Shown in pieces: positions 9,863-19,318 of a DNA stretch of 64,000 bases. Origin of the DNA: Shinella sp. WSJ-2 (GTDB lineage: Bacteria; Pseudomonadota; Alphaproteobacteria; Rhizobiales; Rhizobiaceae). Location of the stretch: NCBI RefSeq assembly GCF_003432075.1, contig NZ_QWBU01000009.1, positions 124,001 through 188,000 of the forward strand, in the 5' to 3' direction. A model generated the notes under the pieces. The model saw only the letters and a list, made by a program, of their open reading frames with translations, did not search any database and had not been told where the DNA came from. Positions within the stretch are counted from its first letter, which is position 1. The number at the start of each line of letters is the position of its first letter. The position numbers and the translations under genes were made by a program.

Positions 9863-9888
9863 GGTGACGGCGCCTCAGCGCCGTCACC
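9863..9888 (+). terminator. intercistronic hairpin after substrate-binding gene
   Basis: An 11-bp perfect stem (GGTGACGGCGC / GCGCCGTCACC) encloses a CTCA loop, 20 nt after the stop codon. No T-run follows; the next bases are CATAAAAAGG. It is more likely an mRNA-stabilising or attenuating element that keeps the binding protein in excess over the ATPase and permease than a full terminator. Confidence 0.6.
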
Positions 9889-9906
9889 CATAAAAAGGGG
9901 AAGCCC

Positions 9907-10686
9907 ATGCTGGAAATCCAGTCGGCGCGAAAAGTGTTCTACAAGGGACAGGCGGACGAAAAGACCGCCCTCAACGATCTCAACCTGCGGCTTGAAACGG
10001 GCGAATTCGGCGTCGTCATCGGCTCGAACGGTGCGGGCAAGAGCAGCATGCTCAACGCCATCTCGGGCGCGCTGGTGCTCGACAGCGGCAAGATCGTCAT
10101 CAATGGCGACGATGTGACGGGTATGCCCGTGCACAAGCGCGCCATGCGGCTTGCCCGCGTTTTCCAGGACCCGATGAAGGGCACTGCTGCCTCGATGACG
10201 GTGGCCGAAAACATGCTGCTCGCGGAACTGCGCGCCAACAGGCGCACGCTGCGGCGCGGCCTCAACCCGGCACGCCTCGCCGCCTACAAGGAGCGGCTGT
10301 CGCTGCTCGGCCTCGGGCTGGAAAACCGGCTCGACACCCGCGTGGAACTGCTCTCCGGCGGCCAGAGGCAATCGCTGTCGCTGATCATGGCGGTCGGCGG
10401 CTCCCCGGAGCTGCTTCTGCTCGACGAGCACACGGCAGCGCTCGATCCGCGCACCGCCGACATCGTCATGCAAGCGACGATCCGCGCCGTGGAAGCCTTA
10501 AAACTCACCACGCTGATGGTGACGCACAACATGCAGCACGCCGTGGATTTCGGCCACCGGGTCATCATGCTCGATGCCGGCCGCGTGCGTCTCGAAATCG
10601 CCGGCGCCGAGAAGACGTCGATCACGGTCCCCGACCTGATCGGCCATTTCTCCGTCAAGACCGACCGCATGTTTCTGGCGAGCTGA
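9907..10686 (+). CDS. ABC transporter ATP-binding protein
   Basis: This 259-residue ATPase shows Walker A GSNGAGKSS at about residue 38, the signature LLSGGQRQSLSLI, Walker B LLLLDEHTAALD and the switch His in VTHNMQHAV. It energises the importer formed with the substrate-binding protein upstream and the permease 5 nt downstream. The sequence resembles the TrpZ-like ATPases that pair with ABC_sub_bind proteins. The start at 9907 follows AAAAGGGGAAG. Confidence 0.92.
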   Translation: MLEIQSARKVFYKGQADEKTALNDLNLRLETGEFGVVIGSNGAGKSSMLNAISGALVLDSGKIVINGDDVTGMPVHKRAMRLARVFQDPMKGTAASMTVAENMLLAELRANRRTLRRGLNPARLAAYKERLSLLGLGLENRLDTRVELLSGGQRQSLSLIMAVGGSPELLLLDEHTAALDPRTADIVMQATIRAVEALKLTTLMVTHNMQHAVDFGHRVIMLDAGRVRLEIAGAEKTSITVPDLIGHFSVKTDRMFLAS

Positions 10687-10691
10687 GACCC

Positions 10692-11615
10692 ATGGATTTC
10701 CTGCAAAACACCCTTGCGAGCTTTGTCTCGCTCGTTCCCGTCACGCTGGCGCAAAGCCTCATCCTCGCCTTCGTCGTGCTCGGCATCATGATCCCCTTCC
10801 GAATGCTGAGCTTTCCGGACCTGACGAGCGAGGGCGCCTTCCCGCTCGGCGGCTGCGTCTGCGGCGTTCTGATGGCGGCCGGCCTGTCGCCCCTGCCGGC
10901 GATCCTGATTGCGCTTCTCGCCGGCTTCGTCGCCGGCTGCTGCACCGCCTTCATCCATCTGCGCTTCCGCATCCATACGCTGCTGGCGGGCATCCTGATG
11001 ATGACGATGCTCTACTCCATCAACCTGCGTATCATGGGCCGCTCGAACCTCTCGGTCTTCGGCTCGGCGACGGTGTTCGACTGGGTGCCGGGTCTGCAAC
11101 CGGGCTTCCCGGCCAGCAAGATCGTGATGGCCGGCGCCTTCGGCCTCATCGTCTTCGCGCTGCTCCTGCATTTCTTCCGCACGGAAAAGGGCACGGCCGT
11201 GCGCGCCGTCGGCGCCAATCCCGATATGGCCGAGGCGCAGGGCATCAATGTCTGGCTCGCCACCATCGGCGGCGTCGGCCTTGCCGGTGCCTTCTCCGCC
11301 GCCGGCGGTGCGCTGATGGTGCAGTCGCAGGGTTTCGCCGACGTCAATATGGGTCTCGGCATCCTCATCAACGGGCTTGCCGCCCTGATGATCGGCGAGG
11401 CCATCGTCGGCAAGCAGAGTGTGCTGCGCCAGCTCGCCGCCCCCTTCGTCGGCGCTATCGTCTATTACCAGCTCGTCTCCTTCTGCCTTGCCGCCGGCAT
11501 GCCGCCGCCGGACCTGAAGCTGGCAACGGGGCTCTTCGTGTTGGCCATGCTGGCGCTCCCGAGCCTCAAGCGCAGCCGTGGCCCGGCGCCCGCCCGCGAA
11601 ACCGTTCGTGAATAG
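10692..11615 (+). CDS. ABC transporter permease
   Basis: The 307-residue protein is strongly hydrophobic, with about eight to nine predicted membrane segments and the BPD_transp_2-type region FLVGANPDMAEAQGI-like (here VRAVGANPDMAEAQGI), which contacts the ATPase. It is the single inner-membrane component between the ATPase gene (5 nt upstream) and kynU (9 nt downstream). The substrate is not visible in the sequence. Linkage to kynU suggests tryptophan or kynurenine. Confidence 0.9.
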   Translation: MDFLQNTLASFVSLVPVTLAQSLILAFVVLGIMIPFRMLSFPDLTSEGAFPLGGCVCGVLMAAGLSPLPAILIALLAGFVAGCCTAFIHLRFRIHTLLAGILMMTMLYSINLRIMGRSNLSVFGSATVFDWVPGLQPGFPASKIVMAGAFGLIVFALLLHFFRTEKGTAVRAVGANPDMAEAQGINVWLATIGGVGLAGAFSAAGGALMVQSQGFADVNMGLGILINGLAALMIGEAIVGKQSVLRQLAAPFVGAIVYYQLVSFCLAAGMPPPDLKLATGLFVLAMLALPSLKRSRGPAPARETVRE

Positions 11616-11624
11616 GATTTTCCG

Positions 11625-12872
11625 ATGACTGCCATTCCCGACTTTTCAGCCGTCGAGGCCATGGACGCAGCCGATGCGCTCAGCGCCTTCCGGGACCGCT
11701 TCATCTTGCCGGATGGTTTGATCTATCTCGACGGCAATTCGCTCGGCGTCGCCTCCAAGGCCGCCTTCACCGAATTGCAGCAGGCCGCCACACAGGAATG
11801 GGGCCAGGACCTCATCCGCAGCTGGAACATCGCCGGCTGGTTCGACATGCCGCTGACGCTGGGCGACCGCGTCGGCCGGCTGATCGGGGCCGCCGCCGGC
11901 CAGACCGCCGTCTGCGACACGACCTCGATCAACATCTACAAGGCGCTGCATGCGGCCATGGCGCTACGGCCCGGCCGCTCGGTCATCGTCAGCGAGGGCG
12001 GCAGCTTCCCGACAGACCTCTACATGGCCGAAGGCGTACTCTCGACCCGGCCCGGTGGAACGCTGCGTCTCGAGGGCGTCGATGCCGACACCATCGAGGC
12101 GCTGATCGACGACAGCGTCGCCGTCGTGCTCGTCAACCACGTCAACTACAAATCCGGTGAGCTGCGCGACATGGCGGCGCTGACGAAGAAGGCGCATGAC
12201 CACGGCGTGCTCGTCATCTGGGACCTGTGCCATACGGCCGGCGCCCTGCCCGTCGATCTCGACGGCGCCAATGTCGATTTCGCCGTCGGCTGCACCTACA
12301 AATACCTCAACGGCGGCCCCGGCGCCCCGGCCTTCATCTATGCCGCGACGCGCCACCACGGCGATGTCAGCCAGCCGCTCAGCGGCTGGTGGGGCCACGC
12401 CCGGCCCTTCGCCTTCGAGAAAAGCTATGCGGCCGGTAAGGGCATGCTCCGCTTCCTCTGCGGCACCCAGCCGATCCTGTCGATGCGGGCGCTCAAGGGT
12501 GCGCTCGACATCTGGGAAGAGGTCGACATGGCGGTGCTACGCCACAAGAGCCTCGGCCTGACCGACCTCTTCATCGCGCTCGTCGAAGAAAAATGCGCGG
12601 CGCATGGCCTGGAACTCGAAAGCCCGCGCGACCGCGCCAAACGCGGCAGCCAAGTCTCTTTCAGCCATCCGCACGCCTATGAGATCATGCAAGCGCTGAT
12701 CGCCCGTGGCGTCATCGGCGATTTCCGTGCGCCGTCCACGATGCGCTTCGGCTTCACCCCGCTCTATGTCAGCTATGCCGATGTCTGGAAAGCCGTCGAA
12801 ATCCTCGAGGATATCCTGACGACCGGCGCCTGGAAGGATGCCCGTTTCGCCGTGCGCGCGGCCGTGACCTGA
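11625..12872 (+). CDS. kynU: kynureninase
   Basis: The 415-residue fold-type I PLP enzyme matches kynureninases in length and motifs: IYLDGNSLG near the N-terminus, the WDLCHTAGALPVDL stretch with the PLP-ring Asp, and the CTYKYLNGGPGAPAF stretch, whose Lys (about residue 227) forms the Schiff base. It cleaves L-kynurenine to anthranilate and alanine (EC 3.7.1.3) in the cytoplasm. It lies 9 nt downstream of the ABC permease, so uptake and cleavage are co-expressed. A perfect hairpin follows at 12880-12905. The anthranilate produced is the expected substrate of the CoA ligase at 19319. Confidence 0.95.
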   Translation: MTAIPDFSAVEAMDAADALSAFRDRFILPDGLIYLDGNSLGVASKAAFTELQQAATQEWGQDLIRSWNIAGWFDMPLTLGDRVGRLIGAAAGQTAVCDTTSINIYKALHAAMALRPGRSVIVSEGGSFPTDLYMAEGVLSTRPGGTLRLEGVDADTIEALIDDSVAVVLVNHVNYKSGELRDMAALTKKAHDHGVLVIWDLCHTAGALPVDLDGANVDFAVGCTYKYLNGGPGAPAFIYAATRHHGDVSQPLSGWWGHARPFAFEKSYAAGKGMLRFLCGTQPILSMRALKGALDIWEEVDMAVLRHKSLGLTDLFIALVEEKCAAHGLELESPRDRAKRGSQVSFSHPHAYEIMQALIARGVIGDFRAPSTMRFGFTPLYVSYADVWKAVEILEDILTTGAWKDARFAVRAAVT

Positions 12873-12879
12873 TTTTTCA

Positions 12880-12905
12880 GCTGCGGGCGGTTTTCCGCCC
12901 GCAGC
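12880..12905 (+). terminator. hairpin between kynU and the dehydratase gene
   Basis: The perfect 11-bp stem GCTGCGGGCGG / CCGCCCGCAGC has a TTTT loop and starts 8 nt after the kynU stop. There is no downstream T-run, so it may attenuate rather than end transcription of the next gene, whose start is 22 nt downstream. Confidence 0.55.
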
Positions 12906-12926
12906 GACGCATCCGGGGATTTCGTC

Positions 12927-13895
12927 ATGACAGCACCACACCGCCCCAGCCTCGACTCGATCGCCGAAGCGCGGGCACGCATCGCTCCCCACCTCGCCCG
13001 CACCCCGCTTGTCAAACTCGATCTCGACCTGCCGGACCGGCAGATCTTCCTGAAGCTCGAGACCCTCTCGCCGATCGGCGCCTTCAAGCTGCGCCCTGCC
13101 CTCAATGCCGTGCTGTCGCGCGATCCGGCAAGCCTTTGCAATGGCGTCGCCATCACCAGTTCCGGCAACATGGCCTATGGCATGGCCTGGGCAGCGCGCC
13201 TCGCCGGTGTTCCGATGGTCGCCTACATGTATCGCGGCGCGCCGCAGACCAAGATCGACGGCGTGCGCGCGCTGGGCGGCGAGGTCCGTTTCATCAGCAT
13301 GGAAACCTGGTGGGATTATATCATCGGCGCGGACCGGCCGGAGGCGCCGGAGCTGCTGATCAACCCGGTAACCGATCAGGCTGTGCTCGACGGCAACGGC
13401 TCCATCGGCATGGAGATCGCCGAGGACCTGCCCGACGTCGACGTGGTGCTGACGCCCTATGGCGGCGGCAGCATGACCACCGGCGTCGCCAGCGCCATCA
13501 AGGCGGTGTCGGCACGGGCGCAGGTCTTCGCCGTCGAAGACGACAGCGCCGCTCCCGTCACCGCAGCGCTTGCGGCCGGGGAAATCGTGACGATCGACAC
13601 CCGTCCCTCCTTCATCAAGAGCATCGGCGGCCCGTCGCTCGTGCCGCAGCTCTGGCCCATCGCGAAAAAGCTGATCGACGGCGCCATCGCCATCAGTCCC
13701 GCTGAGATCACAGAGGCAATGCGCCTGCTGTTCCGCAAGGCCAAGATCGTCGCCGAGGGTGCGGGCGCTGCCTCGCTGGCTGCGGCCATCGCGCGGCCTG
13801 ATCTCACCGGCAACGTGGTCTGCGTCATCTCCGGCGGCAATATCGACGCGGAAGCCTATTCCACCGTGCTCGCGGGCGGTATCCCGGCCGCCTGA
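12927..13895 (+). CDS. threonine/serine dehydratase-like PLP-dependent enzyme
   Basis: This 322-residue fold-type II PLP protein has the Schiff-base Lys in IGAFKLRPAL (about residue 53), the SSGNMAYG loop and the glycine-rich phosphate cradle PYGGGSMTTG. It resembles threonine dehydratase catalytic domains and related ectoine-pathway dehydratases (EutB type), but has no C-terminal ACT regulatory domain. The reaction would be beta-elimination of an amino acid to a 2-oxo acid plus ammonia. The gene follows kynU after a hairpin and ends 3 nt from the convergent livF. Its role in this pathway is not obvious. Confidence 0.82.
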   Translation: MTAPHRPSLDSIAEARARIAPHLARTPLVKLDLDLPDRQIFLKLETLSPIGAFKLRPALNAVLSRDPASLCNGVAITSSGNMAYGMAWAARLAGVPMVAYMYRGAPQTKIDGVRALGGEVRFISMETWWDYIIGADRPEAPELLINPVTDQAVLDGNGSIGMEIAEDLPDVDVVLTPYGGGSMTTGVASAIKAVSARAQVFAVEDDSAAPVTAALAAGEIVTIDTRPSFIKSIGGPSLVPQLWPIAKKLIDGAIAISPAEITEAMRLLFRKAKIVAEGAGAASLAAAIARPDLTGNVVCVISGGNIDAEAYSTVLAGGIPAA

Positions 13896-13898
13896 AAA

Positions 13899-14585
13899 TC
13901 AGACGCCGAGATAGCGGTCCTGCAAGTCCCGCGTCAGTGCTGCCGGGGCTCCCTCGAAAACCGTCCTGCCCTTTTCCAGCACGAAGCAGCGGTCGGCCAC
14001 CGGCAACAATTCCGACAGCGTCTTGTCGACCACGAGGATCGATTGTCCCGCAGCCTTCAGCTTGCGGATCGCTGCCCAGATATCCTGTCGGATGACGGGG
14101 GCGAGGCCTTCCGTGGCCTCGTCGAGAATGAGAAGGCGCGGATTGGTCATCAGCGCGCGGCCGATGGCGAGCATCTGCTGCTCGCCGCCGGAGAGCGTGC
14201 TGGCATATTGATCGCGCCGTTCGCCGAGACGGGGGAAGAGGTCGACCACCTTCTCGAAGGTCCATTCGCTGCCGCGGGCGGTCGCGACGAGATTTTCCAT
14301 CACTGTGAGATTGGGAAAGCAGCGCCGCCCTTCCGGCACGAGACCGAGGCCGAGTCTTGCGATCCGGTGCGGCCGCATGCCGAAGATCGCCTTGCCGCCG
14401 AAGCTGATCGAGCCGGCGCGCGGACGCACGAGACCGATGATCGAATTGATCGTCGTCGTCTTGCCCATGCCGTTGCGGCCCATCAGAGCGACGACCTCGC
14501 CCTGGCGGATATCGAGATCGACGCCGAAAAGCGCCTGCGAGGCGCCGTAGAAGGTTTCGAGGCCCTTGAGGGAAAGCAGGGTCAC
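13899..14585 (-). CDS. livF: branched-chain-type amino acid ABC transporter ATP-binding protein LivF
   Basis: The 228-residue ATPase has Walker A MGRNGMGKTT at about residue 37, the signature LSGGEQQMLAIGRAL, Walker B LLILDEATEGLAP, and the short LivF architecture. It partners with LivG, which its start overlaps by 4 nt (14582-14585). It is the last gene of the ligase-kynA-livKHMGF operon. Hydrophobic amino acid (HAAT) transporters of this type often import aromatic acids in catabolic clusters, so anthranilate, kynurenine or tryptophan is a likely substrate. Confidence 0.92.
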   Translation of the reverse strand: MTLLSLKGLETFYGASQALFGVDLDIRQGEVVALMGRNGMGKTTTINSIIGLVRPRAGSISFGGKAIFGMRPHRIARLGLGLVPEGRRCFPNLTVMENLVATARGSEWTFEKVVDLFPRLGERRDQYASTLSGGEQQMLAIGRALMTNPRLLILDEATEGLAPVIRQDIWAAIRKLKAAGQSILVVDKTLSELLPVADRCFVLEKGRTVFEGAPAALTRDLQDRYLGV

Positions 14586-15331
14586 GCGGCTTCTCCCAGA
14601 TAGGCGCGGCGGACTTCCGGGTCGCGGCGGATTTCATCGACCGTACCCGACGCGATGATGCGGCCATAGACCAGCACGGAGATGCGGTCGGCAAGCGCGA
14701 AGACGGCGTCCATGTCGTGTTCGACCAGCAGCATCGGCGCCTCGTGGCGCAAACGGTCGAGGAAGGTGGTCAGTTGCTTGGAGCCCTCCGGCCCCATCCC
14801 GGCCATCGGTTCGTCGAACAGAAAGGCTTTTGGCTGAAGCGCCAGCGCGATGGCGATTTCGAGCTGGCGGCGTTCGCCGTGGGACAGTTCGGCCGCCGGC
14901 GCATTCGCGCGATGAGCGAGACCGACGCGCTCCAGCATGGCCATGGCGGGATCGATCAGGCTCCTGTCGCTTGTTACCTGCCGGAAGAAGCGGAAGCTGC
15001 TGCCTTCTTTCGCCTGAACCGCCAGCATGACGTTGCGCAGGGCGGAAAATTCCTGCGCGAGCGAGGAAATCTGGAAGCTGCGGGCAAGGCCGAGCCGTGC
15101 GCGCGCCGCCATGTCGAGGCCGCCGATATCCTGGCCGAGAAAGCGGATCGTGCCGCTGTCGGCCTTCAACGAACCGGCGATCTGGTGGATCAACGTGCTC
15201 TTGCCGGCACCGTTCGGGCCGATCAGCGCGTGGATCTGACCGGGTTTGAGATCGAGGCTGACACCATCCGTCGCCTTCAGCGCGTTGAAGGACTTTTGGA
15301 GATCGCGGATTTCAAGGATCGGCTCAGACAT
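14582..15331 (-). CDS. livG: branched-chain-type amino acid ABC transporter ATP-binding protein LivG
   Basis: The ATG at 15331 gives MSEPILEIRDLQKSF and 249 residues, the usual LivG size. An upstream in-frame extension would read through livM and is rejected. Walker A GPNGAGKST, signature LSHGERRQLEIAIAL and the LivG-type C-terminal tail (YLGEAA) are present. It overlaps livM by 8 nt and livF by 4 nt, showing tight coupling within the HAAT importer operon. Confidence 0.92.
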   Translation of the reverse strand: MSEPILEIRDLQKSFNALKATDGVSLDLKPGQIHALIGPNGAGKSTLIHQIAGSLKADSGTIRFLGQDIGGLDMAARARLGLARSFQISSLAQEFSALRNVMLAVQAKEGSSFRFFRQVTSDRSLIDPAMAMLERVGLAHRANAPAAELSHGERRQLEIAIALALQPKAFLFDEPMAGMGPEGSKQLTTFLDRLRHEAPMLLVEHDMDAVFALADRISVLVYGRIIASGTVDEIRRDPEVRRAYLGEAA

Positions 15332-16295
15332 GGCGCGGTTTTCCCGAAAGGAGGCCCAAAAATCCGCCGCGCGCGAACAGCACGATGCCCAGCAGGATGA
15401 GGCCGAGGAAGAACTGCCAGCGCTCGGTGATGCCGCCGAGCACATATTCGAGGCAGACGAAGATCATGGCCCCGGCGACCGGCCCGAACAACCGGCCCTT
15501 GCCGCCGAGAATGATCAACACCATCAGCTCACCCGACATGTGCCAGGACAGCATGGACGGGCCGACGAAGCGGTTGAGATCGGCATAGAGCGCGCCGGCA
15601 AGACCGGTGATCATCGCCGACAGAACGAAGGCGACAAGCCGGACCTTGAACGGTGGAATGCCGACGGCGGCGAGGCGCACGCCGTTCTGCCGTGCCGCCT
15701 GCAAGGCGCTTCCGAAGCGCGAGCCTTCGATGAGGCGGAAGGCGAGAAGAGCCGCCATGAGGACAACGAAGCAGATCAGGAAATAGGGCAGCGGCTGTGC
15801 GGTGTTGAGGCCGGGGAAGCTGTTTCGCACATAGATCGAGAGGCCATCCTCACCGCCATAGGCCGGCCAGGAGATGGCGAAATAGTAGATCATTTGCGCG
15901 AAGGCGAGCGTGATCATGATGAAATAGACGCCCGTGGTGCGCAGGCTGATCGCGCCGATCGGCAGGGCGACGAGACCGGCGACCGCGATGGCAACGAGCC
16001 AGATAAGCGGCATGGACGTCGTGCCGGGAATGCCGGCGAAGAGCGGTTCGGCATTGAAGGCATGGGTCGCCAGAATGCCGGCGGCATAGCCGCCGAGGCC
16101 GAAGAAGGCGGCGTGGCCGAACGACAGGAGACCGCCGAGGCCGAGCGCCAGATTGAGGCCGACGGCGGCAAGCGCCAGCACGACGACGCGGGTCGCGAGC
16201 GTCACATAGAACGGTTCCCCCATGCCGGCGGCAATCAGCGGCAGGGCGAGAAGCAGGGCTGCGAGCAGCAGGTTGATGGCGGTTTCGCGGGTCAT
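15324..16295 (-). CDS. livM: branched-chain-type amino acid ABC transporter permease LivM
   Basis: The ATG at 16295 gives MTRETAINLLLAALL and a 323-residue membrane protein with about eight to ten segments. It shows the LivM loop GLLSFGHAAFFGLGGYAAG and the EAA-like cytoplasmic region ARQNGVRLAAVGI. It pairs with LivH to form the inner-membrane channel of the importer. The gene begins 7 nt after the livH stop and overlaps livG. Confidence 0.92.
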   Translation of the reverse strand: MTRETAINLLLAALLLALPLIAAGMGEPFYVTLATRVVVLALAAVGLNLALGLGGLLSFGHAAFFGLGGYAAGILATHAFNAEPLFAGIPGTTSMPLIWLVAIAVAGLVALPIGAISLRTTGVYFIMITLAFAQMIYYFAISWPAYGGEDGLSIYVRNSFPGLNTAQPLPYFLICFVVLMAALLAFRLIEGSRFGSALQAARQNGVRLAAVGIPPFKVRLVAFVLSAMITGLAGALYADLNRFVGPSMLSWHMSGELMVLIILGGKGRLFGPVAGAMIFVCLEYVLGGITERWQFFLGLILLGIVLFARGGFLGLLSGKPRHV

Positions 16296-16302
16296 CGGGC
16301 CC

Positions 16303-17223
16303 TCACGACTGCGCGGCGAACAGGCCGCTCGGCCTGAAGGCAAGGATCAGGGCCATGACGACATAGATCAGCATGGAGGCAAGTGCCGCACCGATGGTGG
16401 TGGCCTGCGCGGCGGGCATGGTGAGCGCGAGCAGCGAGGGCAGCAGGAAACGCCCCATCGTATCGACCACGCCGACGATGACGGCGCCGATCAGCGCCCC
16501 CTTGATGGAGCCGATGCCGCCGATGACGATGACGACGAAGGCAAGGATGAGCACCGGTTCGCCCATGCCGACCTGCACGGATTGCAGCGCGCCGACAAGC
16601 GCCCCGGCGAGACCGGCCAATGCGGCACCGAGTGCGAAGACCACCGTATAGAGCGTGCTGATATCGACGCCGAGCGCCGCGATCATCTCGCGGTCTGATT
16701 CACCGGCGCGGATGCGCATGCCGAGCCGGGTCCTGGAGATCAGCAGATAGAGGCCCACGGCGACGACGATGCCGACGGCGATGATGGCGAGGCGGTAGAG
16801 CTGATATTGCCCGCCACCCGGCAGCGGCACCGCGCCCTGCAGCAGTTTCGGGATATCGAGATAGAGCGGGAACGAGCCGAACAGCCAGCGCGCGCCTTCC
16901 GACAGGATAAGGATCAGCGCGAAGGTGGCGAGCACCTGATCGAGATGGTCGCGGTCATAGAGCCGACGGATCACCGCAACCTCGATCAGCGCGCCGACAC
17001 CGGCCGCGGCGGCAAGGCTCGCGATGAGGCCGAGCCAGAAGGAACCGGTGGCGGAGGCAACGACGGCACAGGCGAAGGCGCCGATCATGTAGAGCGAGCC
17101 GTGGGCGAGATTGATCAGGCCCATCACGCCGAAGATCAGCGTCAGGCCGGCGGCCATCAGAAATAGCATCACGCCGAGCTGAAGCCCGTTGAGCAATTGT
17201 TCGATCAGGAGTGCGGTGAACAC
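16303..17223 (-). CDS. livH: branched-chain-type amino acid ABC transporter permease LivH
   Basis: The GTG at 17223 is preferred because it gives VFTALLIEQLLNGLQLGV, the normal LivH N-terminus, and 306 residues. A TTG at 17274 would add 17 hydrophilic residues. The protein has about eight membrane segments and the LivH hallmark MGLINLAHGSLYMIGAF as well as the cytoplasmic loop IRAGESDREMIAALGVD. It works with LivM, LivG, LivF and the upstream binding protein. Confidence 0.9.
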   Translation of the reverse strand: MFTALLIEQLLNGLQLGVMLFLMAAGLTLIFGVMGLINLAHGSLYMIGAFACAVVASATGSFWLGLIASLAAAAGVGALIEVAVIRRLYDRDHLDQVLATFALILILSEGARWLFGSFPLYLDIPKLLQGAVPLPGGGQYQLYRLAIIAVGIVVAVGLYLLISRTRLGMRIRAGESDREMIAALGVDISTLYTVVFALGAALAGLAGALVGALQSVQVGMGEPVLILAFVVIVIGGIGSIKGALIGAVIVGVVDTMGRFLLPSLLALTMPAAQATTIGAALASMLIYVVMALILAFRPSGLFAAQS

Positions 17224-17305
17224 GGCGTCGAATCCAAGGTCGGGAGCGCGTGGGGCATGATCCGGGCGCGGCAAGCCGGCGCCCGGAGATCAAGCAGCGA
17301 AAACC

Positions 17306-18442
17306 TTAGAGGCCGCACTGTTCCGCGTAAGCGTCCTTGTGCTTTTCGAAGGCGGTCGCGATGATCTTGTTGGTCAGCACGTCGCCGTCCTTCACCACCT
17401 CGCGAACATAGATGTTTTGGATCGGGTGCTGGTTGTTGTTGAAGGTGAAATCACCGCGCACGGACTTGAAGTCCGCCGCCTTCAGCGCCGCGCGGAAGGC
17501 ATCCTTGTCCTTGACGCTTGCCTTGCCGAGCGCCGAGACGATGAGATTTGCCGTATCCCAGCTCTGCGCGGCATAGACCGACGGCAGGCGGTTGTATTCG
17601 GCCTTGAAGGCCTGGACGAAGGCCTTGCTCGCCTCGTTGTCGAGGTCCGGCGACCAGCTGGCGGCGTTCTTCACGCCGAGAGCGGCATCGCCTACGGCCG
17701 GCAGAACGTCCTGGTCGAAGGAGAAGGCCGGGCCCATGACCGGGATGCCGACGCCCGACTGGGCATATTGCTTCATGAAGGCGATGCCCATGCCACCGGG
17801 CAGGAAGAAATAGACCGAATCAGCACCCGACGCGCGGATCTGCGCGATCTCGGCAGCATAGTCCGTCTGGCCGACCTGGGTATAGACCTCACCCGACAGC
17901 GCGCCCTTGTAGTAGCGCTTGAAGCCGGTCAGCGCGTCCTTGCCGGCGGGATAGTTGGGCGCCAGGATGAAGGTGTTCTTGTAGTCCTTGTTGGCGTATT
18001 CGCCCATGCCTTCATGGAAATTGTCGTTCTGGTAGGCGACGTTGAAATAGTTCGCATTGCAGTTCGCACCGGCCAGCGCCGAAGGGCCGGCATTGGGCGA
18101 GAGATAGATGACGTCCTGCGCCACCGTGTTCGGCACGACGGCCATGGCGAGGTTCGACCAGATAATGCCGGTCATCAGGTCCACCTTGTCGCCCTGGATC
18201 ATCTTTTCGGCGATCTGCACGGCCAGTTCCGGCTTCTGCGCGTCGTCCTCCACGACGAGCTCGATATCCTTGTTGCCCGACTGCTTGATGGCGAGCTGGA
18301 AGGCATCGCGCATGTCGATGCCCAGACCCGCGCCGCCGCCGGAAAGCGTGGTGATGACACCGATCTTGACCGGCTCGGCATAGGCAAGGCCGGATGTCGC
18401 GAGCGAAAGACCGAAAAGGCTTGCCGTCAGAATGCGCTTCAT
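17306..18442 (-). CDS. ABC transporter substrate-binding protein (LivK-type)
   Basis: This 378-residue periplasmic binding protein starts with a signal peptide (residues 1-22, ending SGLAYA) and belongs to the Peripla_BP_6 family (VKIGVITTLSGGGAGLG). It is encoded immediately upstream of livHMGF and downstream of kynA, so its ligand is probably an aromatic compound of the pathway (tryptophan, kynurenine or anthranilate) and not leucine. A ribosome site GAGGAGAA precedes the ATG. Proteins of this group are often annotated as aromatic-acid binders, but the ligand cannot be read from the sequence. Confidence 0.9.
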   Translation of the reverse strand: MKRILTASLFGLSLATSGLAYAEPVKIGVITTLSGGGAGLGIDMRDAFQLAIKQSGNKDIELVVEDDAQKPELAVQIAEKMIQGDKVDLMTGIIWSNLAMAVVPNTVAQDVIYLSPNAGPSALAGANCNANYFNVAYQNDNFHEGMGEYANKDYKNTFILAPNYPAGKDALTGFKRYYKGALSGEVYTQVGQTDYAAEIAQIRASGADSVYFFLPGGMGIAFMKQYAQSGVGIPVMGPAFSFDQDVLPAVGDAALGVKNAASWSPDLDNEASKAFVQAFKAEYNRLPSVYAAQSWDTANLIVSALGKASVKDKDAFRAALKAADFKSVRGDFTFNNNQHPIQNIYVREVVKDGDVLTNKIIATAFEKHKDAYAEQCGL

Positions 18443-18481
18443 GCTGTTCTCCTCATATAACCAGGTTTTTATCGTTTTCTA

Positions 18482-19318
18482 TCAAAGGTCTGTGCGAACA
18501 TGCCATAGCTCGGGGAAGAGTTCCACTTCCAGCATCTTCTTGAGATAGGATGCCCCCGACGTGCCACCGGTGCCGCGCTTGAAGCCGATGATGCGCTCGA
18601 CGGTGGTGACATGGTTGAAGCGCCAGCGGCGGAAATAATCCTCGAAATCGACGAGCTTTTCCGCGAGCTCGTAGAGCATCCAGTAGCGCTGCGGGTTGCG
18701 GTAAACGGTCTGCCAGGCGGCAAAAACCTTGTCGTTTTCGGTACGCGTTTCGCGCCAGTCCCGGCGCTCGGCTTCTTCCCCGATGTCGAAACCGTTGCGG
18801 GCGAGAAGCCGGATCGCCTCGTCATAGAGCGAGGGTGCCGCCAGGATCGCCTCCAGCTTTTCCATCAGGTCGGGGCGGTGCGCATGCGGGCGCAGCATGG
18901 CGAGGTTGCGGTTGCCGGCGAGGAATTCGATGGCGCGGTATTGCCAGGACTGGAAGCCGGAGGACTGGCCGAGGCTTTCGCGGAATTCGGTATATTCGCT
19001 CGGCGTCATGGTGCGCAGCACGTCCCAGGCACTGTTCAGCTGCTCGAAGATGCGCGCGACCCGCGTCAGCATCTTGAAGGCCGGCTCCAGCCGGTCCTCG
19101 CGCACCGCGCGGATGGCCGAACTTATCTCGTGCAGCGCGAGCTTCATCCAGAGTTCCGAGGTCTGGTGCTGGATGATGAACAGCATCTCGTCATGCGCCG
19201 TCGAAAGCGGCTCCTGTGCGGTCAGCACCTTTTCCAGCATCAGATAGTCGCTGTAGGACATGCGCCCTTCGAACGACATCTGCGCGCCTTCCTTCGAGGG
19301 GTCGTAGGGCTTGCTCAT
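18482..19318 (-). CDS. kynA: tryptophan 2,3-dioxygenase
   Basis: The 278-residue heme enzyme has the family length and motifs: [13 protein letters not shown], the distal-pocket [14 protein letters not shown], the [10 protein letters not shown] substrate loop, and the proximal His region [24 protein letters not shown]. It cleaves the indole ring of L-tryptophan to N-formylkynurenine with O2 (EC 1.13.11.11). Its ATG follows the ligase stop with no gap, so the two are co-translated. The formamidase and kynureninase encoded nearby complete conversion to anthranilate. Confidence 0.96.
   Translation of the reverse strand: MSKPYDPSKEGAQMSFEGRMSYSDYLMLEKVLTAQEPLSTAHDEMLFIIQHQTSELWMKLALHEISSAIRAVREDRLEPAFKMLTRVARIFEQLNSAWDVLRTMTPSEYTEFRESLGQSSGFQSWQYRAIEFLAGNRNLAMLRPHAHRPDLMEKLEAILAAPSLYDEAIRLLARNGFDIGEEAERRDWRETRTENDKVFAAWQTVYRNPQRYWMLYELAEKLVDFEDYFRRWRFNHVTTVERIIGFKRGTGGTSGASYLKKMLEVELFPELWHVRTDL

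Noticed and set aside
13899-18442. Liv genes as a true branched-chain amino acid importer
   Set aside because: Family membership is clear, but location in one operon with kynA and the aryl-CoA ligase makes an aromatic substrate more likely; kept as Liv-type without claiming leucine transport.
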